NCBI RefSeq assembly: GCF_029761915.1
Contig: NZ_CP121695.1
Span: forward strand, 6,229,501-6,293,500
Source: Bradyrhizobium sp. CB1650
GTDB taxonomy: Bacteria > Pseudomonadota > Alphaproteobacteria > Rhizobiales > Xanthobacteraceae
DNA length: 64,000 nt
Direction: 5' to 3'
The notes beneath the pieces are model-generated. The model was not told where the DNA came from and made no database searches. It saw only the letters and a program-made list of their open reading frames with translations. Below, one piece after another: positions 54,301 to 61,497 of the stretch (the first letter of the stretch is position 1; every line of letters starts with the position of its first letter). The translations under genes and the position numbers were made by a program.

Positions 54301-54603
54301 CCAGTTCGGCTCGTTGGTATCGGCGGTGAACAGGCCATCGCCGCCGACCGCGCGCACGCGACGCAGCGCTCCGCGCACCGTCTTGTCGAACCGCTTCTCG
54401 TCGGAGAGCTCGTCGACGAGATCATGGCCGGAGACGACGACGATCGGCGCTCCCATCATGTCGAGCCAGAAGATCGGGCCGAACTCCTTGGCCAGCCGCG
54501 TCAGGTGCTGCACCGGCGCGGCGGAATCCAGCGACAGCATGTTGCCGACCACCGGCTTGGTCGGCGGATGCGGGATCGGATCCAGACGGTTCTTGGATGG
54601 CAT
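51367..54603 (-). CDS. Self-sufficient cytochrome P450 / NADPH-P450 reductase (CYP102 family)
   Basis: The 1078-residue fusion has an N-terminal P450 domain (about 1-470), then an FMN flavodoxin domain with LLVLYGSNLGTAEDLATRV, and an FAD/NADPH reductase domain with YYSISSSPLVDPTRC and IMIGPGTGLAPFRGF. P450 motifs are AGHETTSG, EALRLWPP and FGNGQRACIGRG. It lines up with CYP102A1 (BM3) without gaps near the N-terminus; F92 matches BM3 F87, but the BM3 carboxylate anchor R47/Y51 reads A52/V56. It would oxidise fatty acyl chains or a related substrate, self-sufficiently with NADPH. Confidence 0.95.
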   Translation of the reverse strand: MPSKNRLDPIPHPPTKPVVGNMLSLDSAAPVQHLTRLAKEFGPIFWLDMMGAPIVVVSGHDLVDELSDEKRFDKTVRGALRRVRAVGGDGLFTADTNEPNWSKAHNILLQPFGNRAMQSYHPSMVDIAEQLVKKWERLNADDEIDVVHDMTALTLDTIGLCGFDYRFNSFYRRDYHPFVESLVRSLETIMMTRGLPFEQLWMQKRRKALAEDVAFMNKMVDEIIAERRKSAEAVDDKKDMLAAMMTGVDRSTGEQLDDVNIRYQINTFLIAGHETTSGLLSYTIYALLKNPEILKKAYDEVDRVFGPDVDAKPTYQQVTQLTYITQALKEALRLWPPAPAYGISPLQDEVIGGGKYRLKKGTFTTILVTALHRDPSVWGANPDAFDPENFSREAEAKRPVNAWKPFGNGQRACIGRGFAMHEAALALGMILQRFRLIDHQRYQMHLKETLTIKPEGFKIKVRPRADRERGAYAGPITATMGPGAAAPRAAARPGHSTPLLVLYGSNLGTAEDLATRVADLAEVNGFVSRLAPLDDYAGKLPEEGGVLIFCASYNGAPPDNATQFVKWLHGDASKEELSKVRYAVFGCGNSDWAATYQSVPRFIDEQLAARGARSVYARGEGDARSDLDGQFEKWFAVAAPAAMKEWGLTQNFSRSADDEPLYKVEPVAPGAVNAVAALGGTVAMKVLVNDELQNRNGANPSKRSTRHIEVQLPQGVSYRVGDHLSVVPRNDAALVDAVARRFGFLPADQVRLRVAEGRRAQLPVGESVSVGQLLTDFVELQQVATRKQIQIMSEHTRCPVTKPKLLAFVGDDAEAGERYRAEILVKRKSVFDLLIEYPACELPFHAYLEMLSLLAPRYYSISSSPLVDPTRCSVTVGVVGGPAASGRGIYKGICSNYLSDRRAGDMIYAIVRETKAGFRLPDDASVPIIMIGPGTGLAPFRGFLQERAARKAKDAVLGPAMLFFGCRHPDQDYLYRDELKVLEASGITELFTAFSRADGPKTYVQHLLANQKDKVWTLIEQGAIIYVCGDGGRMEPDVKAALVGIFREKSGGDAAAGARWIEELGAKDRYVLDVWAGG

Positions 54604-54638
54604 TGACGTGCGTATCCCCCTGCCTCGGTCAGTAACCT

Positions 54639-54728
54639 CGTCATTGCGAGGAGCTCTTGCGACGAAGCAATCCAGACTGTCACCGCGCTGAGAGATTCCT
54701 GGATTGCTTCGCTGCGCTGGCAATGACG
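54639..54728. repeat. Family A repeat copy 5
   Basis: The arms 54639-54675 and 54699-54728 are family A sequence (CGTCATTGCGAGGAGC... and ...GCGCTGGCAATGACG). The left arm carries a seven-base insertion relative to copy 1. It ends two bases before the epoxide hydrolase stop codon and lies in the leader of the CYP102 gene. Confidence 0.85.
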
Positions 54729-54730
54729 AA

Positions 54731-55726
54731 TTAGCCGAACCGCCTTCTACGCCATTCGATCAGCTTGGCGCTGACTTCTTCCGGCTTCTCCTGCTGCGTC
54801 CAATGGCCGCTGCCGCGCACCAGGTACTTCTCCAGATCCGGTATCAGCTTTTCCATGCCGTCGGCGGAAGACGGTGGCAGCACCGCATCGTTCTCGGCCA
54901 TGATCATCAGCGACGGCACCCGCACGGTGTGATCGAGGCCTTCGCAGCGCGCCCAGTTGCGCGACATGTTGCGGTACCAGTTGATACCGCCGGTGAAGCC
55001 GGTCCTGGTGAAGGCGTCGACGAACACCTTCTTCTCCTCCTGCGACAGGATCGGCGTGCGCGGGTCGTGCTTGGCGTCGTAGCCGGCAATCATCTGCGGA
55101 AACGCCAGATTAAGCCGTGGCGAAGCGCCGACCCCGGCAATCACCTCCTCTGCCGGCGCATCGGCCGCGCGCGGCACCGGCTTGCGCATGAAAGCGTCGA
55201 ATGTCTGCTCGACACGACCGCCGAAGATCCTGTCAGGCTCGCGCGCCGGATCCTGGAACTGCACGATGTACATCTTGTCGCCGAAGCGCGCGCGCAGCAG
55301 CTCGATCGGGTCGGCCCAGGCACGGTTGGTATGGGGTGTGTTGATGCCCACCACTCCCGCGACGCGGTCGATGTGCCGCAGCGGCATCTGCCAGACGATG
55401 AACCCGCCCCAATCGTGGCCGACGAAGATCGCTTTATCGATCCCGAGATTATCGAGCAAGCCGACCAGATCTCCGGTCAGATGTTCGATGTCATAGGCCT
55501 CGACCGGTTCGGGCCGGTCAGTCGCGCCATAACCGCGCTGGTCCGGCGCGATCACCCGGATGCCGGATTCGCTCAGCGCCTTGATCTGGTGGCGCCAGGA
55601 GAAAGCGAGCTCGGGCCAGCCATGACAGAGCACCATCGGCGGCTTGTCAGTCTTCGGGCCCGCGTCGTAATAGCCCATGCGGATTCCGTTCGTCTGCACG
55701 AACTCGAGCGGCGGCATTTCAATCAT
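54731..55726 (-). CDS. Epoxide hydrolase-type alpha/beta hydrolase
   Basis: The 331-residue hydrolase has an aspartate nucleophile in GHDWGGFI (D105) and the oxyanion motif CHGWPE. A nucleophilic Asp marks epoxide hydrolases or haloalkane dehalogenases rather than serine esterases. The C-terminal His is in RGSGHWTQQEKP. It lies nine bases after the WS/DGAT gene and 127 bases before the CYP102 gene, so it may open epoxides that the P450 forms. Confidence 0.9.
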   Translation of the reverse strand: MIEMPPLEFVQTNGIRMGYYDAGPKTDKPPMVLCHGWPELAFSWRHQIKALSESGIRVIAPDQRGYGATDRPEPVEAYDIEHLTGDLVGLLDNLGIDKAIFVGHDWGGFIVWQMPLRHIDRVAGVVGINTPHTNRAWADPIELLRARFGDKMYIVQFQDPAREPDRIFGGRVEQTFDAFMRKPVPRAADAPAEEVIAGVGASPRLNLAFPQMIAGYDAKHDPRTPILSQEEKKVFVDAFTRTGFTGGINWYRNMSRNWARCEGLDHTVRVPSLMIMAENDAVLPPSSADGMEKLIPDLEKYLVRGSGHWTQQEKPEEVSAKLIEWRRRRFG

Positions 55727-55736
55727 GGCTAGCTTC

Positions 55737-57287
55737 CTACTCGGCTGCGCCCTTGATGTCCGCCGCCGGTGGCATATAGGCCGCCTCCAGCGCGGCAAAT
55801 TCCTCCGGCAGCATGTCGCACATCACCTGCACATGCGGAATGATATTGGCGCCGACGATGAAGCCGAAATCGAGCTGATCGCGATAGCTCTGCACGGTGA
55901 TGTTGAGCGCCTGGCCGTGCGTCGAGATTGACACCGGAAAGATGTGCAAGAGCTCGGCACCGGCGGCGTAGAGCGTCTGCCGCGGTCCCGGCACGTTGGA
56001 GACGGTGACGTTGGCGGCCGGCGGCAGCACGTCCGAGAGGTTCGAGCGGCTGTAGAGCAGCGCCAGGATCTGCACCATGATCGGCGCGCCCAGCATCGAG
56101 ATGTTGGAAACCTGCGGCATCAAGGCGCGCAGCGGATGCGACATCTCCTTGGCCTTGGTCGATTGCGTGATGATCGCCTCCAGCCGCGCCTTGGGATCAT
56201 CGAGGTTGGTGGCGATCGAGCAGATCATGCCGAACACCTGGTTATTGGCCTCGGTGTTGCCTTCCTCGCGGAGCGAAATCGGCACCGCCGCCGTCATGGA
56301 TTTTGCCGGCAGCGTGCCGTACTGCTGGAGATAGCGGCGGACCACGCCGGAGGCCAGCGCCAGCACCACGTCGTTCAGCTTGCCGCCGGCCTGGTTGGCG
56401 AGCGCCTTGGCCCGTGACAGCGAAATCGACACACCGGCGAAGCTGCGCTCGGACGAGATCGATCTGTTGAGCATGGTCGGCGGCGAAACCATGCTGGCGA
56501 GGCTCTCGCGCGACTTCGGATCGGCGATCTTGCCGAGTACGTCGGTCACGCTCTTGAGCACGGTCGGGATGTTGCCGGCGAAGCGCACCGCGCTCTCGAT
56601 CTGATACATCGCATTGTCGAACAGGATCGAGCCGATGTCGCTCTTGCCGGTGCGCGGCAGTTGCAGGTTCCTTGCGGCCTGCGAAGCGTCGAGCGGCTGG
56701 CTGAAGAGCTGCTGATAGGAATCGAGCAGGTTCGCCGCGATGTCGCGCGGCTCCTGTCCGGGCTTCGTGCCTCCCGTCGGCGGATCGACCTTCCGCGGGA
56801 TCGGCGAGATGTCATAGATCATGTTGGTCAGCGCCGCGCCGGCACCGCCGTCGATGGCGGCATGGTGCATCTTGGAATACAGCCCGACCTCGTTGTCCTT
56901 CATGCCCTCGAACACGTAGAACTCCCAGAGCGGGCGGGCACGGTTCAGGAGTTTTGCATGCATCCAGCCGACGATACGCTCAAGCGTGGCGCGATCGCGC
57001 GGCTCCGGCAGGCTGGCGCGGAAGATATGACGGTCGATGTCGAACTGGTCGTCCTCGACCCAGGTGGGATGATCGATATCGAGCGGCGCCTTCTCCAGTC
57101 GCGCCTTGAGGATCGGCGCGATATGCAGGCGCGAGACGATCATCGCCTTGAAGTCTTCGAAGAAGTCGCCCTCGTAGTCGTCGGGCAGGCGAAAGATCGC
57201 CATGCTGCCGACATGCATCGGCATTTCCGGCGTTTCCAGATAGAGAAACGACGCATCCAATGACGACAGCTTCTTCCCGTCTGCCAT
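55737..57287 (-). CDS. Wax ester synthase / diacylglycerol acyltransferase (WS/DGAT)
   Basis: The 516-residue acyltransferase has the catalytic HHxxxDG motif as KMHHAAIDGGAG (H141, H142, D146, G147), the PLWEF block (P119-L120-W121), the NDVVLALASGVVRRYL stretch and a C-terminal TVSNVPGPRQTLY. It esterifies an alcohol or diacylglycerol with an acyl-CoA. GGGAGGG precedes the ATG. It is downstream of an alpha/beta hydrolase gene and upstream of the epoxide hydrolase gene on the same strand. Confidence 0.93.
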   Translation of the reverse strand: MADGKKLSSLDASFLYLETPEMPMHVGSMAIFRLPDDYEGDFFEDFKAMIVSRLHIAPILKARLEKAPLDIDHPTWVEDDQFDIDRHIFRASLPEPRDRATLERIVGWMHAKLLNRARPLWEFYVFEGMKDNEVGLYSKMHHAAIDGGAGAALTNMIYDISPIPRKVDPPTGGTKPGQEPRDIAANLLDSYQQLFSQPLDASQAARNLQLPRTGKSDIGSILFDNAMYQIESAVRFAGNIPTVLKSVTDVLGKIADPKSRESLASMVSPPTMLNRSISSERSFAGVSISLSRAKALANQAGGKLNDVVLALASGVVRRYLQQYGTLPAKSMTAAVPISLREEGNTEANNQVFGMICSIATNLDDPKARLEAIITQSTKAKEMSHPLRALMPQVSNISMLGAPIMVQILALLYSRSNLSDVLPPAANVTVSNVPGPRQTLYAAGAELLHIFPVSISTHGQALNITVQSYRDQLDFGFIVGANIIPHVQVMCDMLPEEFAALEAAYMPPAADIKGAAE

Positions 57288-57333
57288 AATTCCCTCCCGC
57301 AAATTTGACGGGCGCCTTGGCCGGCGCTTCTCG

Positions 57334-58131
57334 TCAGGGCGATACTGCCTGTTCCGGCGGGGCATATGCAATGGCAAACGGCCCCTCCCGGTCAAATGGC
57401 CAGAATTCCCCTTCCGGTTGCGCCAGGCGGTCCGCCACTGCCCACAGGGCGGCCGGGTTCACCCCGAGCCCGATGTGGCTCGCAAGGTACACCTCGATGT
57501 TTTCGGCGCGCTCCGATGGGCGCAACAGGCACGTCCGCCAGTTCACGATGCCATCGGCGCGCGAATAGATCGAGCTCGCCGGCACCGGGAGTTCGCCCGC
57601 AATCGCGGCACGCAGCTCAGCAAAATCCTCGACGCGCTCGCCGGACAGCGCTTCGTAGAGTCGCGTGGCATTGGTTGCCCGCACGTCATCGGCAAAGGGG
57701 CTTCCGAGCGTCACCACATAGCGGACCATGTCGGGCGCCTGCAGCGCCAGATCGCGCGCATAGACGCCGCCGAGACTCCATCCGACCAGACTGACCTTGC
57801 GCCCCGTCGCGGCATGGATCTCCGCGAGGCGGGCGCGCAGCGCCTCCCGCATCCGTGCCAGGCCCCCAAGATTGCGGCCCATCCGCCACGCATGCGTGTC
57901 ATAGCCCAGCTCGCTCAGATAGCGCCGCATCGGCACCATCGACAGGTCGCTGGCGAGAAAGCCGGGCAACGCCAGCACCGGATGGCCGTCCCCCCTCGGC
58001 GCACGCATCAGCAGAGGCGAGAGCAGGACGCTGGCGTTCAGTTCGAACAGGCCGCGTGCTTCGGCAAACAGCAGCCCGAGGCCGGGCGGACGAAGCCGGC
58101 CTGACGCCAGGGCTCCGTCCCGTTCGAGCAT
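57334..58131 (-). CDS. Alpha/beta hydrolase, paralogue of 44409-45179
   Basis: The roughly 265-residue hydrolase has APRGDGHPVLALPGFLASD and the elbow SLVGWSLGGVYARDLA, the same order as in the paralogue 13 kb away. The first codon lies two bases after the DUF6489 stop; a GTG just before it is possible. It precedes WS/DGAT by 46 bases. A role as a lipase or acyl-transfer accessory is inferred from neighbours only. Confidence 0.87.
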   Translation of the reverse strand: MLERDGALASGRLRPPGLGLLFAEARGLFELNASVLLSPLLMRAPRGDGHPVLALPGFLASDLSMVPMRRYLSELGYDTHAWRMGRNLGGLARMREALRARLAEIHAATGRKVSLVGWSLGGVYARDLALQAPDMVRYVVTLGSPFADDVRATNATRLYEALSGERVEDFAELRAAIAGELPVPASSIYSRADGIVNWRTCLLRPSERAENIEVYLASHIGLGVNPAALWAVADRLAQPEGEFWPFDREGPFAIAYAPPEQAVSP

Positions 58132-58133
58132 CA

Positions 58134-58391
58134 CTACTTCTTCTTGTCGCTGTTGCGGGTGCCGCCGAGGCCGGCCATCGTCACGAACATGTTCTGAAAT
58201 TGCTCGGCGAGCTTCGGATCGAAGGTGAACCAGCTCTGGATCAACGATTCCGGCGAGACTTTCTCGATGTTGCTCAGCACCTGCTGCTGCAGCTTGTCCA
58301 TCACCGCCGTCTGCATCGGCGAAACGTCGGGCAACCCGAAGAACTGGCGGGCTTCGAGGGGGGTGCAGTCGATTTCGATGTTAACCTTCAT
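58134..58391 (-). CDS. DUF6489 family small protein
   Basis: The 85-residue protein opens MKVNIEIDCTPLEARQFFG and includes KLQQQVLSNIEKV and LAEQFQNMFVTMAGLGG; the tail is SDKKK. It has no signal peptide. The family is restricted to related alphaproteobacteria as far as I know, and its function is unknown. AGGAGGGG gives a strong ribosome site. It heads the run hydrolase - WS/DGAT - epoxide hydrolase, so it may be a small helper. Confidence 0.8.
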   Translation of the reverse strand: MKVNIEIDCTPLEARQFFGLPDVSPMQTAVMDKLQQQVLSNIEKVSPESLIQSWFTFDPKLAEQFQNMFVTMAGLGGTRNSDKKK

Positions 58392-58813
58392 GTCCCCTCC
58401 TGAAGAAACGGATTCGAGCGGCCGCGTAGTATCGCCGCGACTTGGTGTGCGACGCAAGCGACCTGACGCAAGCGGCGGACCGGCCATTTCGGCAAACGGC
58501 CGGTATGGTCAATCAAATCACTCCGCTTCGAGCGCGCCCGGAGCGGCTGCCGCATCTGACGCGGACCCTTGAGCGGCCCGACTGCGTTCGGGACGCCCTC
58601 CAACCTCCATTCTCGGACCTTGCAGGCCAAAAGTCGAATGCCATCCGCAGAACGCCCTGCCATTGTTGGTCAGCATTGCTGCATAGCGGCGCAACTTGGC
58701 GCGTTCCTTGCTGGAATGGCGCTTGCACGGTGCAAAAACTCTGGGCAACATGGATTCAACAACCGGCCGAACAATCAAAAATCACGGCGCGGGGACAGTG
58801 GAGAGGGTCAAGA
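58392..58813. promoter_or_regulatory. Divergent region between DUF6489 and the peptide ABC operon, with a sigma-54-like element
   Basis: This is the only gap above 300 bases. At 58712-58727, TGGAATGGCGCTTGCA matches the -24/-12 consensus at all of TGG and TTGC with correct spacing, differing at two less critical positions. It faces the ABC operon, starting about 85 bases ahead of the binding-protein start. Long open frames in this gap lack a start or codon use. Nothing else is recognised. Confidence 0.5.
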
Positions 58814-60415
58814 ATGTTAGTACGTCAGGGTCTGTTTGCGATGACGCTCGCCTCCGCGCTGGCGTTGGTGATCTCACCGGCCTCGAGCCAGACGCTGCGC
58901 TACGCCAACCAGGGTGAGCTCAAATCGCTCGACCCATACACGTTGAATGAAAGCACCACGCACGCCCATCTCGGCCACGTCTACGAGGGCCTGGTCGAGC
59001 GGGACAAGGACCTGAAGATCATTCCGGCTCTGGCCGAAAGCTGGGAAACGCCCGAGCCCACCCGCTGGCGCTTCCACTTGCGCAAGGGCGTGAAATTCCA
59101 CAACGGCGACCCCTTCACCGCCGACGACGTGGTGTTCTCCGCCGAACGCGTCCGGGCGCAGGGCTCCAATCTGCTGAACCGCCTCCCCGCCGATGCCAAG
59201 GTCGTCAAGGTCGACGACTACACCGTCGATTTCATCCTCAGCTCGCCCAATCCCGTCCTCATAGGACAATGGGACGTCTGGTACATCATGGACAAGAAAT
59301 GGGCGGAGGCGAACAATGCGGTGGCACCGACGCCAGCCGCGGCCACGACCCCGAGCTATGCCTCGCTGCACGCCAACGGTACCGGGCCCTTCATGATCGA
59401 CAGCCATCAGCCCGGCGTGAAGACCGTGTTCAAGGCCAATCCGAACTACTGGCAGAAGCCGCAACATAATCTCAAGGAAATCGTGTTCACGCCGATCGCA
59501 TCGGACGCGACGCGCGTGGCGGCGCTTCTGTCCGGCGAGGTCGATGTGATCGAGCCGGTTCCGATCCAGGATATCCAGCGCGTCAATGCCAGCCCCAATG
59601 CGACGGTGCTGTCCGGGCCGGAACTGCGCACGATCTTCATCGGCATGGATCAGTCGCGCGACGAACTCCTGTTCTCGAACATCAAGGGCAAGAACCCGTT
59701 CAAGGACATCCGCGTTCGTGAGGCCTTCTACAAGGCGATCGACGTCGAGCTGATCAAGAATCGCGTCATGCGCGGGCTCTCCACGCCATCCGCCCTGATG
59801 ATCGCACCTGAGCTCTATCCCCTGTCGAAGGAGTTCACGCGGCCGAAGTTCGATCTGGAGGGCGCCAAGAAGCTGCTGACTGAGGCAGGCTATCCCGATG
59901 GCTTCGAGGTCACGATGGACTGTCCGAACGATCGTTACGTCAATGACGCCGCGATCTGCCAGGCCGTGGTCGGAATGCTCGCCCGCATCGGCGTCAAGGT
60001 GAACCTGCTGGCGCAGCCCAAGGCGCAGTATTTCGCCAAGGTGCTGAAGCCCGGTGGCTACAAGACCTCCTTCTTCCTCCTCGGCTGGACGCCCGCCACG
60101 ATGGATTCCCAGAACGTGCTGCACGACATCATGGGGTGTCGCGACGATCCGAAGGATCCGAACCGTGGCGAAGCCAATCTCGGCGGCTACTGCAACAAGC
60201 AGCTTGACGAGCTCACGGACAAGGTTCTGGTCGAAGCAGACGTGAACAAGCGAAATCAACTGATCAAGCAGGCCTTCGAGGTCTCGATCAAGGACTGGTC
60301 CTATATTCCGCTGCACCAGCAGGCGCTGGCGTGGGGCGTGTCCAAGAAGGTGAAACTGGTCCAGCGTGCGGACAATCAGGTCCTGCTCTACTGGGCCACC
60401 AAGCAGGAAGAGTAA
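58814..60415 (+). CDS. Dipeptide/oligopeptide-type ABC transporter binding protein
   Basis: The 533-residue family 5 binding protein has a Sec signal (GLFAMTLASALALVISPASS, cleavage near SSQ). The mature part contains LRYANQGELKSLDPY, WRFHLRKGVKFHNGDPFTADD and a later GTGPFMIDSHQPG. These are typical for DppA/OppA-like binders of peptides, nickel or glycosides. The start follows GAGAGGG. It is first in a five-gene operon (dppABCDF layout). Confidence 0.93.
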   Translation: MLVRQGLFAMTLASALALVISPASSQTLRYANQGELKSLDPYTLNESTTHAHLGHVYEGLVERDKDLKIIPALAESWETPEPTRWRFHLRKGVKFHNGDPFTADDVVFSAERVRAQGSNLLNRLPADAKVVKVDDYTVDFILSSPNPVLIGQWDVWYIMDKKWAEANNAVAPTPAAATTPSYASLHANGTGPFMIDSHQPGVKTVFKANPNYWQKPQHNLKEIVFTPIASDATRVAALLSGEVDVIEPVPIQDIQRVNASPNATVLSGPELRTIFIGMDQSRDELLFSNIKGKNPFKDIRVREAFYKAIDVELIKNRVMRGLSTPSALMIAPELYPLSKEFTRPKFDLEGAKKLLTEAGYPDGFEVTMDCPNDRYVNDAAICQAVVGMLARIGVKVNLLAQPKAQYFAKVLKPGGYKTSFFLLGWTPATMDSQNVLHDIMGCRDDPKDPNRGEANLGGYCNKQLDELTDKVLVEADVNKRNQLIKQAFEVSIKDWSYIPLHQQALAWGVSKKVKLVQRADNQVLLYWATKQEE

Positions 60416-60431
60416 GTGTCGAAGGATTGTG

Positions 60432-60461
60432 AAGTCCCGGAAGCCTCGGCTTCCGGGACTT
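60432..60461. terminator. Stem-loop between binding protein and permease
   Basis: AAGTCCCGGAAGCC-TC-GGCTTCCGGGACTT is a perfect 14-bp stem with a 2-base loop, 16 bases after the binding-protein stop and 54 bases before the permease start. It may attenuate transcription or protect the upstream message, giving more binding protein than permease. Confidence 0.7.
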
Positions 60462-60515
60462 GCCGTTTAGGGCTACGCGATGACGCGCGCCCTTGAAGAC
60501 ATGTGAAAGGAACCG

Positions 60516-61496
60516 ATGCTCGCTTTCACGCTTCGCCGGGCCATCCAGGCCATCGGCGTCATGATCGCCGTCGGGATCATCTCGTTCTCGATGTTCCGCT
60601 TCGCCGGCGATCCGGTGAACCAGATGGTGTCGATGGACACCTCGGGAGCCGAACGCGCCGCGATCCGCAAATCGCTCGGCCTAGACGATCCCGTAATCGT
60701 GCAGTTCGGCCGCTACGTCGGCAACGCCGCGCAGTTCAAATTCGGCGTCTCCTACCAGTTCCGGCTGCCCGTCTCGCAGCTCTTGTCGGAGCGGATGCCG
60801 GCGACGCTGGAACTGGCGATCTGTGCCACGATCCTCGCGATGGTCTGCGGCATTCTGATGGGGGTCTATTCGGCGCTCCGCCGCGATACCTGGCTTACTC
60901 ATGCGTTCCAGGCGGTCTCGCTGATCGGCATCTCGCTGCCGACCTTCCTGATCGGCATTCTGCTGATCTACCTTTTTTCCGTGACGCTCGGCTGGTTGCC
61001 CTCGTTCGGACGCGGCGAGGTCGTGCATATCGGTTGGTGGACGACGGGTCTTCTGACGCTTTCGGGCCTGAAGGCGCTGATCATGCCCTCGATCACGCTC
61101 GGCCTGTTCCAGATGACGCTGATCATGCGGCTGGTGCGCGCAGAGATGCTGGAAGTGATGCGCACCGACTACATCCGCTTCGCCCGCGCCCGCGGGTTGA
61201 CAACGCGCGCGATCCATTTCGGTCACGCGCTGAGGAACACGCTGGTTCCCGTGATCACCGTGGCCGGCTTGCAATTTGGCTCGGTCATTGCATTCGCGAT
61301 CATCACCGAGACCGTGTTCCAGTGGCCGGGAATGGGACTGTTGTTCGTACAGGCGGTGCAGAATGTCGATATCCCGATTATGGCCGCCTACCTAATGATG
61401 GTGTCCCTGATCTTCGTCACCATCAATCTCGTGGTTGATATCCTCTACACCATCGTCGATCCGCGTCTGCGCTCGACGGTCAGCCGGGCACACTGA
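60516..61496 (+). CDS. Peptide-type ABC transporter permease (DppB-like)
   Basis: The 326-residue permease has the family N-terminus LRRAIQAIGVMIAVGIISF, a periplasmic loop, and the EAA-like loop DYIRFARARGLTTRAIHFGH. It has six membrane segments. GAAAGGAA precedes the ATG. It ends one base before the next permease start. Confidence 0.93.
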   Translation: MLAFTLRRAIQAIGVMIAVGIISFSMFRFAGDPVNQMVSMDTSGAERAAIRKSLGLDDPVIVQFGRYVGNAAQFKFGVSYQFRLPVSQLLSERMPATLELAICATILAMVCGILMGVYSALRRDTWLTHAFQAVSLIGISLPTFLIGILLIYLFSVTLGWLPSFGRGEVVHIGWWTTGLLTLSGLKALIMPSITLGLFQMTLIMRLVRAEMLEVMRTDYIRFARARGLTTRAIHFGHALRNTLVPVITVAGLQFGSVIAFAIITETVFQWPGMGLLFVQAVQNVDIPIMAAYLMMVSLIFVTINLVVDILYTIVDPRLRSTVSRAH

Positions 61497-61497
61497 G

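Noticed and set aside
58442..58813. Long in-frame extension before the peptide-binding protein
   Set aside because: A signal peptide begins at 58814, and the extension lacks a ribosome site and any family similarity.
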